DNA from: Holothuria scabra
Taxonomy: Eukaryota; Echinodermata; Holothuroidea; Aspidochirotida; Holothuriidae
Direction of reading: 5' to 3'
NCBI GenBank assembly: GCA_037179385.1
Contig: CM074188.1
Span: 22,895,318-22,959,317 of the forward strand
Length of the DNA: 64,000 bases
The notes under the pieces are model-generated. The model was not told the origin of the DNA. It ran no database searches and saw only the letters and a program-made list of their open reading frames with translations. Both the position numbers and the translations under genes were made by a program. Positions 48,401 through 60,181 of the stretch are shown one piece after another. Every line of letters starts with the position of its first letter. The stretch's first letter is position 1.

Positions 48401-51309
48401 AAATGTTCTTCTCTATAAAGATGTTTGGAACAAAATCCAGATTATTACCCCACTCAGACATTTTTAGTTTGAAGTCAGTACAATTGTCAATTTTAAGATG
48501 CAAATCTGTACCTCTTCTAACTGCCTAACTTCATAGTTTTATGTATAGAGTGCTTTTACTGGCTTCACAAGGGTATATTTTAATCGTGGTAGCCTCAGTC
48601 ATGTAAAATCAACAATAGGCATTGGCCTGACTGAAATTGACGAGATTAAAAATTGACACAAATTTAGGTGGTTTTAAGGCATTTATTTGTCACCCCAACC
48701 ACAATTTTACCAGCACTCTACAGAAATTGTCGATTCCTGAAGTTCTTTGATTGACACTGAATTCAAAGAATGTAGAGTAGTTCACATTACAAAGCATGTA
48801 CTGAATGTTCTGATTACAGTTAGGGTCTTGTCTACAAAGCCTTTTAACCCTTTACCGTTGTGCTACGATCGGGGCATATTTGCGCGCCTCGGGAGTGGGC
48901 GGAAAAGCGGACGTAGCGTGCCCCGCATCAGCTTCGGTAGACCATTGACCCCATGTCCTTAAACTATTGTCTCTCTTGTTGTTGTGGCCGAATTTTCGGG
49001 TAGCTACTCACAGTTTCGAGCTCCGCGTGAAACAGTAAAGATGGGTGACAGCCGAGCTCTCCGTATGGGTCCAAAAGGACCCAAACAATGCTAAAGGGTT
49101 AAAAAAACAAATGGATGAAAGGTAATTCAGGTGCCATGCTTGGCTGATAATCTGTCTGTGATTATCTGTAGTTATGCCCCATTTTGTTGCTATTACAGGG
49201 AATAATTTATCTGGTATCACAATTTGCTACACAAAATGGACAAATTTTTACTCAACAGCAACATTGTGAAGCAGACTTTGTGCCTATTAATTGGGGGGTA
49301 TCAAAGATTTTGTGGATTAGAAGCCCAGAAACCAAATTATTCCCAACATCATCACAGTGAATGGGAAGTTAGATGAGATTTTATTAACAACATACCAACA
49401 GGAATGTGTTGTGTGGTATCAGCTAGATAGAGTAGTAACGTTCAAATATTTTTTCAATTACAAGTTCAAGATTGGTTTCAAATTTCTTACAAAGAAGCCT
49501 CTGTTGAGCCTTTCTGGCAAAATTTTGTACCCTCCCCCCTCCCTCTGGAAACACACTGGCTGTTACCTCTCTGTTTACACCCCCTGGAATCGCTACACCG
49601 GAGAGCCTCTGGACAAAGTTAATTTTATGCTCAAACTGCTTAACTAAAACCTTTAAAAATCTGCCTCCAAATCGTTAGTAATAAGGGGAACCAATCAGAG
49701 AGACTCTTGTTTTCAGGAGTTCATGAATATGCATAACTGCACCATGCCTTCTATTTCATTCAAAAATGGCTTGTAGCAAGCAGGATAATTTGATTTTAAT
49801 TGCACAAAATTCAGCAGCTCAACTTGGTGTAGACAAGACTTCATTAAAGAATCAGCAGCCTGAACCCATTGTGTAGATAATAGAAGGGAATGACACATTT
49901 GTAAACCTACCGACTGGATTTGGTAAGAGCTTAATTCACCAATGTCTGCCGCTGTGTTCTGCAACCACCAACGTATGTGGCATCAGTAGTACTAGCTCAA
50001 CAGGGACTGGGTCGGCAAGTATGAAGCACATGAGATTGTTATTGTCATAATGATAGTCTAACACTTCTTGAATACTTGACTATTCAAAGATACATATATT
50101 AAGACTTTGTCCAAAGGCTTTGAGGCCAGGCAGGTCTGAGGGCGGACGGATATGTTAGGCCACGCAGATCTCATGTGAGGGTTAAAAGTACAGAGCCTGG
50201 TATCGTAATAGGGTGTAACATTACGGTGTAAATAAACTAAGAAAGATAATTGTTGGCCAAAAAGCCTTGACAAAGGCCAGGTACAAATAGGTCCAATCCT
50301 CCTCTTTAGTCACTTTTTACTGTGGGCACTTTCTACCACCCCAAACCGCCAGTGGGATGTGAGTATAAAAGTTACAATGCACATTTCTTCACCATCAAAT
50401 ATTTTCTCCCCTTTTCAGGTTTGGTGGAGGTATAGGATCAACATCACCATTAGGAAGTTCCACGTCCACAGCACCTGCCAGTACCAGCACTACTACAGCA
50501 CCTACAAGCAGCAGTAGCAGTACGCCTGCAACAGGAACTACTACTACTTCTTCTACATCCGGTACCAACCAACCACCCAATAGTCAATGGGGAAATTTAA
50601 TGACTCAAATGCTACAAGCTATGGCAGCTAATCAATCAAATCAAGCCAACTCACAGGTTAGTTTTATGTTTTACTTCATGATGCACACGTTGAATTTTGA
50701 GGCGTGCATGAGGGGTTTGGACACCATCACTCACCCGGAATCACTGTGAGAGGTGTGATTTTTTTGCACACCTAGATGAAGATAGGGAACAAAATTAAGT
50801 GTTTCAAAGTGATAAAAAGCATAGCTACCACACTTATAAATTTACTGAAGAGTGTGATTCGTGGCCCACATGGAAAATGTATAGTTCAATGCCTGATCAG
50901 TGATAAGTTTTATGAACTGCTTTAGTTGTGTGGTGTAGGTGTCAAACTTGTGGTTTGTTTTGGATTCCATGTCATTGAATAAATTAATTGAAGAACTTGA
51001 GGTTGAATTAAAAGCCGAGTGGAGCTTAAAATGTGAAAATTCTTAAAAGAGAGTGATTCAGATTAGAGAGAAATGCCAATCACTTCTCTTATTTTTTAAG
51101 TGGGACTATGTGAATATCACTGTCCTTTGTGTGACTCTGTATCTTTTTTGCTTTTATCTTTGAAGCTCCCTCCTGAACAGAGGTTTCAAAGAGAACTGGA
51201 ACAACTAGCAGCAATGGGCTTTGTGAATAGAGAGGCAAATATCCAGGCTTTGACTGCTACAAATGGTGATGTGAATGCTGCTGTTGAAAGGCTGATAACA
51301 CAACGGTAA
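30403..51309 (+). CDS. UBQLN: Ubiquilin, complete, 13 coding exons
   Basis: Cytosolic shuttle that brings ubiquitinated or exposed hydrophobic clients to the proteasome and to autophagy. Exons: 30403-30516, 35011-35113, 36593-36639, 36987-37223, 41365-41490, 42318-42446, 43247-43376, 44420-44575, 45782-45927, 47849-47932, 48270-48385, 50419-50656 and 51166-51309. They join in phase to 1770 nt, 589 residues plus stop. Residues 14-86 are a UBL domain ([11 protein letters not shown]). Residues 168-252 and 348-460 are Met/Asn/Pro/Gln-rich STI1-type regions ([25 protein letters not shown]). Residues 547-589 are the UBA domain with [11 protein letters not shown]. Ser/Thr-rich linkers lie between. 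There is no PXX repeat, so it resembles UBQLN1/4 more than mammalian UBQLN2; invertebrates generally have one gene, so no paralogue number is assigned. An out-of-frame ATG at 30380 would precede the start if transcription begins upstream. Confidence 0.95.
31194..31280 (+). repeat. tRNA-like sequence in ubiquilin intron 1
   Basis: TTAGCGCAGTTGGCAAGC fits an A box and D arm, and GGGGTTTGAATCC fits a B box, with about 46 nt between. The presumptive acceptor halves do not pair. It is a pseudo-tRNA or SINE head. Confidence 0.45.
31479..32064. mobile_element. Palindrome plus 21-bp periodic array with shared GGTGAGCCTTTTGGC ends
   Basis: GCCAAAAGGCTCACCGATAT at 31479 is inverted at 31746-31765, and pairing extends nearly without mismatch for more than 70 bp. 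The arms are built of 21-bp units such as TACGATCATGTACTGATTTC plus one base. A further array of 21-bp units (for example ATGTACAACGTGTGATTTTA plus one base) fills about 31840-32045 and ends with a third copy of GGTGAGCCTTTTGGC at 32050-32064. It is non-coding; no convincing target duplication. Confidence 0.8.
33070..33937. mobile_element. CAGGG-ended DNA transposon with 5-bp TSD ACATT
   Basis: The body 33075-33932 begins CAGGGTTCCCGCTAA and ends TTAGGCCC-type text reading inward from GAATGCTG, an imperfect inverted pair (left CAGGGTTCCCGCTAA, right reversed CAGCATTCTCATTAG). ACATT flanks both sides exactly. Open frames of 121 codons (+, 33259-33624) and 75 codons (-) inside match nothing I recognise. 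Confidence 0.62.
34400..34790. repeat. Tandem array with direct-repeat half sites, third cluster
   Basis: On the plus strand, GGTGGAGGTCAAAGGTCA-type blocks occur at about 34452, 34597 and 34741, about 145 bp apart. AGGTCAAAGGTCA is exact at 34456 and 34745. It is opposite in orientation to the 17 and 26 kb arrays and lies in ubiquilin intron 1. Confidence 0.82.
37280..37490 (+). repeat. Dispersed about 200-bp repeat, family E, copy 2
   Basis: Shares CACCATCTCTCACCTCAAAT, GTGAGGAGGGTGAT, CATTAATCTATCAAAGTTTC and GAGGAGTGTGATTTGTGGC with the copies at 3020, 50690 and 61930. It begins about 60 bp after the donor of ubiquilin exon 4. Confidence 0.65.
38703..41018. mobile_element. 2.3-kb CAGGG-ended transposon with 5-bp TSD CCTAC, non-autonomous
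   Basis: The body 38708-41013 begins CAGGGATGATTTTTAAGC and ends GCTAAAATTCATCCCTG; CCTAC lies just outside both ends. Near the left end is a 19-nt palindrome GGTTGTCCAAAGGACAACC (38736-38754), and a very similar GTCCAAAGGACAACC occurs at about 40930. Both are followed by related GTCGTCC motifs, so the subterminal regions repeat each other. No open frame resembles a transposase. Interior base composition is less AT-rich, with CCAAT and TATATAA motifs around 39570-39730. It fills much of the ubiquilin intron before exon 41365. Confidence 0.78.
40291..40633 (+). repeat. 165-bp tandem duplication inside the 2.3-kb transposon
   Basis: Copies 40291-40455 and 40469-40633 (period 178) differ at one base that I found (CAACTTAGAG versus CAACTAAGAG). 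The 13-bp junction is built from GTTAAAG repeats. This is a recent duplication. Confidence 0.9.
43443..43615. mobile_element. 173-bp inverted-repeat element in a ubiquilin intron
   Basis: Left CAGGGCTGGAAAAAAA is inverted on the right as TTTTTTTTCCAGCCATG with one or two mismatches. It is only about 65 bp beyond the donor at 43377. Target duplication is unclear. Confidence 0.55.
45974..46310. repeat. Inverted pair of SINE bodies
   Basis: The left half (45974-46130) carries the SINE body reversed (GGTTCAAGTTGAGC, then CAGTAGTGACTCAATGGCTT). The right half (46190-46310) carries it forward (GTGAACCACAAGTGGAAAAA, then CAACTCAAGCC). The two could pair in the ubiquilin pre-mRNA. Confidence 0.58.
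46780..47232. mobile_element. hAT-like MITE with GTGTTTGCACCGGGTA ends
   Basis: The body 46788-47224 (437 bp) begins TAGTGTTTGCACCGGGTA and ends TACCCGGTGCAAACACTG. The flanks ATATTGAT and ATACTGAT match at 7 of 8 positions. The interior is rich in GGGTACCCG palindromes. Non-coding, in a ubiquilin intron. Confidence 0.82.
47523..47780. mobile_element. TTAA-flanked MITE, family B, second copy
   Basis: The body 47527-47776 lies between TTAA at 47523-47526 and 47777-47780. CAAGAGCAGTTGCCCCAAAC is inverted as GTTGGGGTGACTGCTCTTG. It matches 22996-23232 and ends only 68 bp before the acceptor of the ubiquilin exon at 47849. Confidence 0.78.
48844..49103. mobile_element. piggyBac-like MITE, 252 bp
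   Basis: The body 48848-49099 begins CCCTTTACCGTTGTG and ends CAATGCTAAAGGG, flanked by TTAA on both sides (48844-48847 and 49100-49103). TTAA plus ends starting CCC is the piggyBac signature. The interior is markedly GC- and CpG-rich compared with its surroundings. In the ubiquilin intron after 48385. Confidence 0.83.
50690..50885 (+). repeat. Dispersed about 200-bp repeat, family E, copy 3
   Basis: Contains CACCATCACTCACC, GTGAGAGGTGTGATTTTTTT, TAGCTACCACACTT and GAGTGTGATTCGTGGC. Same layout as copies 2 and 4. It follows the donor at 50657 closely. Confidence 0.62.
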
Positions 51310-54208
51310 CGGACAATAACAACCAGCGAAATCCACATAGTACCAAAATTAGGGACTGTAATTATTATTGACATTCATGGGTGATCGTTAAAAGTTACTG
51401 GTGATACCCGTGTCTGTGAAGGGCTTGCGGAAAATTTCAACCAACAATCGGAATCTTCTTAGCCACAACTGCAAGGGGAGACTGATCCAAGAATGGCTAC
51501 ATTTCTATGTCATGAAGCTTTTGTTTTGTCTGTGTGTGGCCTGTGTAGATAACTTGTAAACAAAGATTTCCAAAGGTGTCTTTATCAATATGACCTCTAT
51601 GCATGTAGAGGTCAAATATTTAATGTGGGATGATTATAAAATTAATATTTAAGGGAATGAGCTTTTGAAAAATTTCAGTAGTATAGAAGAGAAGGAGGCA
51701 TTCTTGCATAATCCGTGATAAATTGGGTATGTGAGGGTAATTATTTCACCTAACTGCCAGGTTGAAACCACTCAAATAACATTAATTACATTTAAAAACA
51801 GAAGGGATAGTTGGTAAAAGATGTATGGGTGTGCACTTACACTGAGAACAAGGAAGATTTCATCCAACCCATCAACTGTCTGCTTGCAATAGCACCAACA
51901 TTTTATCACACTTCACATGCACATCATGTTCTTGTCCACAACAGCCATCAACGAGTGTCTGTAGTCAATGTCACTGCTAGATTTTTCAGTAGTGTCCTCA
52001 ACTTTTGCTGGTTGAATGTGCTTGTTTTTCAATTGCCTGGTTTCAGTGTAACTCATGTCTGGGGTGTAAGTTGGGTTTGTATAGAACTTTGATCAGTAAT
52101 TATAAAGAAAGCTTAATTTGCTCATGTGACTGTGCATGAATATTGTTTGAAGACCAACTTGAAAGACAAATTTTGCACTAAAACGTCAGCTCAAAGGAGT
52201 ACAATTTTCTGCAGTATCATCGTCTTTAGTTGACGATCAAAAGCATCCTGTCACATACATTTTGTAACTTGAGATCTTTGACTCTGAATGGAAAGAAATA
52301 CCTCATGGATCTATTTCCAAATAGCAATTACAGAGGATTGTTGGGTAGGTTTTTGTATGTGTTGTTTTTTCATTGGCATTTTATTGTGAAGCAAAATGAC
52401 ACACACCATCATTCTGTCCCACAATCCTTTGTGAGAGCTATTTTGGAAAATGGTCTAGAGCCAAGCTTACTTGTAAACATTGACATAATTGGGATACCTG
52501 TTGGTGTAAATCTTTATATCTGGTTGCTGTTAACAGTAATTGCTTTCAGTGCTGATCAGTAACATTACATGAATGATAAATCTGTTTATGAAAACAATCT
52601 TTGAGGCTATGCTATAGTTGAACACAACTAGTATTTTGTTCTGTACCAATTTCTGTAAATTTCTACTCACATGGGTTTTTGAAGAAACTGTTATTTTCAG
52701 AAATTTGAACCATTAATGTTTTTTTTTTTTTTTTTTTTTTTATAAGTCGGTGAGAAACAACCATTTTCTTTGGTTCCCTATCATTTTTAATATATGGTTG
52801 ATATTTTTTTCACATAAAATAGCATGCAGAGAGAGTTCTCCAGGATTTCTGGAAGTAGCCATAAAATTTTGAATTCTGGAGCCTTTATGATTTTCAAAAT
52901 GTGGAAACAATTACCTAAAGGTACTAGGTTACAGTTAGATGATCTCCCTGACAAAGTTCATCTCTGTGATCGCACCAATTATCAAGAACCATGTGGGCAA
53001 AGCATCCTCTTTATGCTAATCTCTTTATCTTTTGCATTGTTTTCTATTATCACGTATTCACATTATTTGTAAATTGTTTCATAAAGTCAGTTATGAATGC
53101 GCTACAGTAATCAGGTGGATGAATCACTGGAGAATAAAGCACAAGTACAAGAGGTTCTGTAGGAAAAAAAACAAACAGGCAATTTGTCATGTTCCAATAA
53201 TTAACCATTTGTCCTTTTGGCTATGGTAACAAAATTCATGTTTCATAAACTTTCGCCATGTTAAATTTAAGCTTACTTCAGGTAAGAAAATACGTATCAC
53301 ACAGTAAGACACCTGTTCCTCTGCATTGTAATTTAACATGTAATTTGAAAAACTGTACCCATATCTACAGAGTAAATCGCACATTTTGGAAAATGAGGCT
53401 TTACACACAAGTGTCCCACCTGTCTGCAATGCTGAGATTCCAGGATGCGAGAAAATCATTCCAAACTTTTGTTTCACACCAAACCATAAGTCTAGGTATG
53501 TTGCAGCAGTATAAGAAAATAGTTCTTTATATTGAATTAAGCTGGACTTCTATATAGAGTGCTTTCACATAATGTTACAATTGGCAAGCTTCACCCATTG
53601 CAGGGCAGAAATCAGCTCTGCTTCATTGCAACAGTCACATGTGGGTCTTCAGCTGCTTCTCAGCTAGCTACACTAGATTTTGTTTGTCAAAAAGGGTGGG
53701 GGGTTGTGATTTTATGCAAGCTCTCTATACTTCTATATACAGGCAGTTACAATATCCAAACTAAAAATGGTTCTAAAGCAAGTCAAACAAAACGTTTCAG
53801 ACCTGTAAAAAGTTGAATCTATAACTAACCCCTGTAAATCCTACTCACAGTGACTTACAACCCACCACTGCCACCAAAATGTAAAAGTGAGACTGGTGAG
53901 TTGAAATAAATTTGAGTGTTAAGTAGAGGGTAAAAGATGACTCAAATTGAAATGGCTGAGTGAAGACGTTTCAGTAGTTATTCTGTGCTACGCCAAGGGT
54001 CTTTCATGACATGCCTGGGTGAGCTCCATTCCATGAGCTATCTGGCATTCTGTTTTGTGTAATTTAAATTTGCCAGCTGTGGGTTATGAGTAACCTGTGA
54101 GCAAGATGTACCAGGGTTAACTATAGATTTAACTAGACTTACACTACAAACAACACAAAGGTTACCTACCAGTCTGTTTGATGTCTGCTAATTCTAAGTT
54201 GAATGTGA
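51310..54208. other. Ubiquilin 3' flank, probable long 3' UTR then unassigned
   Basis: No further coding exon is seen. A run of about 27 T lies near 52718-52743. Candidate AATAAA hexamers are at about 53133 and 53905; which is used cannot be told. The open frames of up to 110 codons here show no family resemblance. Confidence 0.45.
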
Positions 54209-54513
54209 TTAAAGGCCCAGTTCTCTCACCCCAAACAGTACCAATTCTCCTAACCTTCTTACTGAAGCCACTCCCACAATTGTCTGAAATTCCTCCTCAT
54301 CCAGAAACAATCTCAGTTTATTGCTTCAGGGTGAGTATAGTAAAACTCAATTTATATAATCAAAACACTCTCAATACCGTTCATGCTGTGTAATATAAGC
54401 TTTGGCACTCTGCATTGTTGGAATTAGCTTTCAATCAAGAAGCTGAGCCAATTGAGAATTTAGGTACCCGGGTACCAAAATTGTAGTTTGGGGTGAGAGG
54501 TTTGGCCCTTTAA
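54209..54513. mobile_element. TTAA-flanked MITE, family C, fullest copy
   Basis: The body 54213-54509 lies between TTAA at 54209-54212 and 54510-54513. AGGCCCAGTTCTCTCACCCC is inverted on the right as GGGGTGAGAGGTTTGGCCCT. Non-coding. Confidence 0.82.
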
Positions 54514-54954
54514 ATCACACACACAAGTGTTATTTTAGAATCTGTTTAACACTAAACAAAAGAAAAGATTTAGCTGCGGTGTTGTCCTTATGAAGTCCTC
54601 ACTCACACTTTGGTCATAAAGAGTTTTAATGACACGTTTTGTTTCAAAAATAATTGTTCAGTTAGGTCTTTTTTTAACTTCAGATGTCTAATCCATAAAG
54701 TTAAAAATGTATCTTTATTTCTCAATTGTTTTAATCAAATTACTGTTAATCATGTCTTTATGAGTATCATGTCCATGTTCTGACTGTGTAAAAGAATGCA
54801 GACATACACTGGTATGAGAGCTCCTGTTTAGTAGAAACTCTCACAAAACTTCTGATGGCCGAGTTGGCAATCATGAGGCCTTAGTGTGGAGTATAAGAGA
54901 GAATGTCTTAGAATGCCTGCAAACTGATTACTTTGGAAATTGAAAGAACTTGTC

Positions 54955-55295
54955 TTTCTACCTCAAACATTTCCAATTCTTAAGCCCCTCGTAAAACTGT
55001 CTAAACCTCATTCAGAAACAATCTCAATTAATTGCTGCAGGGTGAGTCTACAAGACCCATTGTGTAATCAAGCGCACACTCAGTACATAACATGGTGTGT
55101 AACATGAACTGCAGTACTCTGCATTTTTTGAACTGTCAATCAAAGACTCTCCCCATTGAGCTAGTGAGCCACAACTGGAAAAAGGAATTGGCCGCCTTAA
55201 CTTGAACCAATTGGTTGACACTGTGCTGTCAAACTCCATCTTACCTAAACTTTTTGGTCTTCTACAAAAATTGTACTTTGAGGTGAGAATTGACT
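54955..55295 (+). mobile_element. MITE family C copy interrupted by a SINE
   Basis: Shares CTTAAGCCCCTCGTAAAACT, the CAGAAACAATCTCA segment and GTACTTTGAGGTGAGAATTG with the copy at 54209. Between the two halves, 55165-55255 carries the SINE body GAGCCACAACTGGAAAAAGG. The SINE landed after the MITE. Confidence 0.68.
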
Positions 55296-55299
55296 TCAT

Positions 55300-58272
55300 T
55301 CAAGTAGCTCCCTGGTAATATAACAGCTTCGTAGCAGAGCTTGTGGGTACCTTTGTAAAATGATCTTTCAGTTAGAGTAAATTGAATTCAAAATGCTGAG
55401 GATTTTAATGGCCAAAAACTGAAGTGAACCCCATTTTAACTTCTATTTGTTTTCTGCAGTCTGATCAATGAATTACATGGTTAAAATGCTGGCTTTTTGT
55501 GGATGATTTATGATCCCAAACTTTTGTATATATCACCATGGAATTTACTGGTACCGTATGGAAATTGATTGGTAATATAACGTGCTAATGAGTTCAACAT
55601 TGCCAAAAATAGGTGCTTTTTGTGGGGTGTAAATTGTCTTTAAAAATGACTGTCAATTGCAGTTTCATGTTCCAGTTTTGTTGGAAATTTGAATTGTGTG
55701 CAGCTTTTAAAATGGACAGTCGATGTCACAAAATTTTTATTAGTTATCAAACTTGTTGAGATCACTCTTCTGGTTCATATTTTAGTGCGAAACTCTGCAG
55801 AGTTGTGGCTGGCAATCTAGTTAAACAGTCCATCAAATCCCGTTAGATTTTACTTGAAGAGTTTCTGTGAAAGTAAATTAAATCTGTAATTTGCAGGTTT
55901 TTACATGGTTAATAAAATCTTCAAATATTACAGTATTATTTTATATATTCCAATGAGTGCAAAACATTAAGTTGATGATGTGTTCTTCTGTTTGATTTAA
56001 GCTGAGATGATGTTGTTACAGCTGTGGTGTGGTGAATTACTTTTACAAGTCAAACAATTCAATGAAATTGTTGTGTCTCATATGCCATCTTACTGAACTG
56101 TTTGCGAATAAGTGGAGAAATGATGTAATACAGGTTTCATACAGGTCTTGGAAAGTCAGGAAAGTAAACTTTATTGTTCCGTTTTTCGAAATGTTCGGGT
56201 AATTATTTTTTGAAAACAAAAAAAGATGGGAATGTGGAACCTGACTGCTTTTAATAAATTTGGAAGTATGAGTCAAGGTCCTCAAAAGTCATTGAATTTT
56301 GCCATTTTGAATCTGTATGAACCCTGTAATGCTAAAGCAGTTGAGTGTTTATTTGGGAAAAGTTTGACTAAGTCGCAAAACTGTTTGGAATGCAGGTGTG
56401 ATGACTGTTCCGCAATGGCAAAAAGGTGGGCAACTTTTTAACTGCCACCTAAGTGGAGAACCATCATGAGTTTGCTTGTAGCATATCGGAGTATTTGGGG
56501 AGACACAAACTTTCTCAGATGGCTGGAAACAGCCCTTTACTTGGTCTTAAGTTGTATGATAAAAGTTGAGAAACTGGGAACCCAGATGGAGGACATGTTT
56601 GAAAGTCTGACTGTCTGAGGAAAGAAGGAAGAATGGTTACCCAGCATGCAGCATGCACAGGTCCTGTCAGATATCTGTTTGGTTTGGAGGCAGTATTCTA
56701 AGGGAAGAATATGCCAAGCCCAGAGTATTAAAATTTTACATGCTGCTAAGAGTTGTCAGGGGGTTTGATGAGGAAACTTGTTTCTATTACTGAATGTAAA
56801 GCAGTCAAATGCTGCATTCAAATGTGTGAAGACCTTCCATGTTTTTTGTCAATTGAAGTTGTGATGGGTAGTTATGTTCATGAAACATTGCGAGACCCTT
56901 GAATATGGGTGATCTTCTTTTGTGAATTGCTTTTTGTCACTCGAGGACAAATGGTACAACTGTTCACTAGGGCACCATCAGTCAGATGTAGGGGTTGTGA
57001 CTACTGCTATCATGTGGTGGTGATTAACATAAATTCAGCATTTGGCCCATTTATATATGTTAACTTTGTAATAATATTCAATTTTATTCTTGCATACCAT
57101 GCTTGTTTTCATTCCTTGGTTGTATAGTGTTTACATGTGATGGCAGCCACATATTGTACAAGTCTAATACATAACATATGGAAATGGTATGACAAATGCT
57201 TACCTTGACCTCATTTTGTATTTGGCTTTTAAGCATAGTGAGACAGTTGCAAGTGTTAGAATATTTGATGGTTTTTATTCCATCTCTATAATCCCACATG
57301 TGGCACACTTCAGCACTTGTAACTTTGGGAAACAACTGTACCACAGGTCCAGTTGGCTTTTCACATGATTATCTTGCAAGTGCTTTTACTTTAAGTCCTC
57401 CCATCTCTCTGGCATTTATTTACCCTCAAAATGCAATGACCACTCTTGCCAACTAACCAAACTCAAGGCCTTGAAACCATTTATAACATCAGTCTGTCCT
57501 GTATGGCTCCATTCTAGACTGGGTGACAAGAATGGGTGCTATGCAGCATGATCTTTGCCAAAAGGAAGAGACTGTTTGCCCAAAGGGATTCTTTCAAGTG
57601 AGTGTATGTATGCACGTATTAGCAAATAGGTTGTACTGGTGGATCCTGCTTACAGGGGTTTCAATAATATTTTGTAATGCTGACACTAAGGTTAGGACAG
57701 CACAAAAAAAAAAAGAAAAAAAATCACAAGTTCCACAATAGAATTAGTATTGAAAACAAAACCTAGAGCAGCCATGCTGCAGAATCTCAATACATTTATG
57801 CGATCAATGTTAATCATTAGGCAGTGAAATGATGTGTGTAAGTTTTTCATGATACAACAGAAAAGAGAAAAAACATCCTTTTGGTGATCAGGTACAGTAT
57901 CATACGTAGAAATGAAATATGACACAAACTTTCCATATCCCATAGTCTACAGTACAGGTTGGTTAAGCTATTGTGGTGCACTGTTGTCATTCAAATATTT
58001 ATAACAGAGATTATAACATCCTGATAAATATTTTTATGCTAAAAATTGAAAAGATTATCAATTAAAACAAAAAAATCAATAACGATTCTTTTATACTAAA
58101 AAATTATCTCTGTAAGCACACTAACATGACAAAGCACCAGTAATTATCCAGCTAGATGGAGATCAGTCTTATAAGAAAAAAAAACTTTCTGACCACTTGC
58201 AACAAAACAAGTTTTCCTACTACTATTTTCCTACCTAGTTTTCCTAATATCAACCTCATATTTCTTATAAAC
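55300..58272. other. No gene or delimited element seen
   Basis: AT-rich non-coding sequence. It may include the 3' UTR of the minus-strand gene ending at 58273. No repeat ends could be paired. Confidence 0.4.
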
Positions 58273-58476
58273 TCACTGAAACCTCTTGGTGAAGAGCACA
58301 ACTTTTGAAGGTTGAGAGCCACTGGCATCCTTTGGAAACTCAATCAACTGTAAATAAACTTCTCCATTACAAGGCAATGGCTGGGTAAACATCTTAGTCT
58401 GACCAGACAAGATCATCTTAACAGTTACCCTATGCTTGACTTGACAGAGGCTTGAAGCCAAAGACAAAATAGCAGA
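58273..58476 (-). CDS. Putative terminal coding exon of an unidentified gene
   Basis: Reading on the minus strand from a good acceptor (GCAATTGTGTTTTAG before 58476), 67 codons run to a TGA at 58275-58273. The translation ends LVLFTKRFQ-like (SKVVLFTKRFQ) after VKHRVTVKMILSGQ and EVYLQLIEFPKDAS. It has even amino-acid use and alternating hydrophobic residues, as in beta strands, so it reads like real coding sequence. I do not recognise the family. No upstream exon is certain; the coiled-coil exon at 62934-63187 is the only candidate on this strand. Chance open reading cannot be excluded. Confidence 0.4.
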   Translation of the reverse strand, partial: SAILSLASSLCQVKHRVTVKMILSGQTKMFTQPLPCNGEVYLQLIEFPKDASGSQPSKVVLFTKRFQ

Positions 58477-59704
58477 CTAAAACACAATTGCAGGGTGGGA
58501 AAAAAAGGAGTATAAAACAATCTGCAGAAAAGAAAATTGGCATTTGCACAAATTTTTGATCACTTGTCAGAGAAAAAATAGCTTAATTATTAACCTATCA
58601 GATTATCAATTTAAAATTCTTACTGAATAAGTAATTGTAAAAAAATATGCTCTACAAGATATTACGATCAAAATGTAAATGCAACAAAACATGGCCATGC
58701 TGAATAGGATTTTAGCTTGCAGCCTAGCAACCAGCTAGTGTGACAATATCTCAATATATGTTCTGTATTGAGATAAAAAAAGAGTGTTTCACAATTTGTA
58801 AAATCTGTTGGAAAGATATGGTAAGGCCAACTTTCATTGCTAGGGATTCAGTTGGCAGGGAGAGGGGGTGTCTGAGGGAAAAAGAATATTTTTAATGGAA
58901 AACCATTTTGAAAGAACTGAAAATGACCATGGAATAAACAAGTGAGTTCAGTAATTTGTTTTGGTAACTATACACATGGGCGAATCTCAACATTGACGTA
59001 ATTACAGTAATTAACCAATCCCTCACCTACATCACATATTTTATAATTTCAGTTTATGTGAAAATTTTGTGAAGTCATTCTTTCTTAATCCATCCATAAG
59101 GAGGGAGGGATCTCAAGTGCAGTTTTGTGCAGTGGAATGCATCTAAATTGTCTTCTTGCTGTAAAAATTTGCTTTTTAATCTGCCATGAAGTTAGACTGA
59201 GATCCCCATTTTAGGTCAAGTTGGCTAGATACTTAATGTTGTATACCCATAGTGACAAAAACAAGTGAATGCCTTGCTCTATGTGCTGAGCTTGGTTTGT
59301 GTATCCCTTGCTGTGCCCCACAATTCCATGCAACAACGAATTACTGAACTCACTTATTATGCGGATGGGAGAGATGACAAGATATGACAATGACTATAGA
59401 GATAAATGGAAAACAAATTTATTGAAATAAGCCGTTCTCAAAGTATTTTATTGAAGGCAGCCTATCTTTTATGTATTACAGTTTTCTACAAATGTAGTTG
59501 AAGAATTAAGCCAATTAGGGGTTAAAACATCCAATGATAACCTCATATTCCAATTTCAACACCAACACAAGCCCTACTTAAACCAATCAAAAGATACATA
59601 GAGATATGTCATCCATTACATATATCAGTGACTTCTACACCTAGAAATTTCCTACACATACAACAAAGGAGTATGCTGTGGTACTTTTTTGGCCACACCC
59701 ACTT

Positions 59705-60181
59705 CAGGGTTTGCACAGTACACATTCAAAATGACAAAATTCCATGACTGTCATGGCCCTAGTCTGATATTTCCAGGACCTTAGAAAAACAGTACTGTTG
59801 ACAAGTATTTATATGAATTATACAGATGAGAGATACTATATCTCAGTTGAGACAAGGAAGTGTTTTGGAAAAAAAATTAATGTGCCATGGTTTTCTTTGA
59901 AGTTCAATGTCAATAAAGCACAAAGAGTATAATAATAAAATTGATTAGCAATGATTGCTATTAAATCAATATTCAAATTAGTTCAACGTTAGCAATACTT
60001 CTAGCTTGATCTGCAGTTGTTCAAACCGATGGTCAACACACCCAGAGGAAAAGTAGGTGACATGCATGACCCACAACTTTTGCAGGGCTAAGGATAACTG
60101 AATGTGCAGCTGAGCTTTGATTCAAACAAAAACTATTCATTTGCTATGAGACAGACACGTCTTTGAAGTTCGCAAACCCTG
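59705..60181. mobile_element. hAT-like element with CAGGGTTTGC ends
   Basis: The left end CAGGGTTTGCACAGT is inverted on the right as GAAGTTCGCAAACCCTG. The interior is non-coding. No matching target duplication was found, so the ends are less certain than for the other CAGGG elements. Confidence 0.5.
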
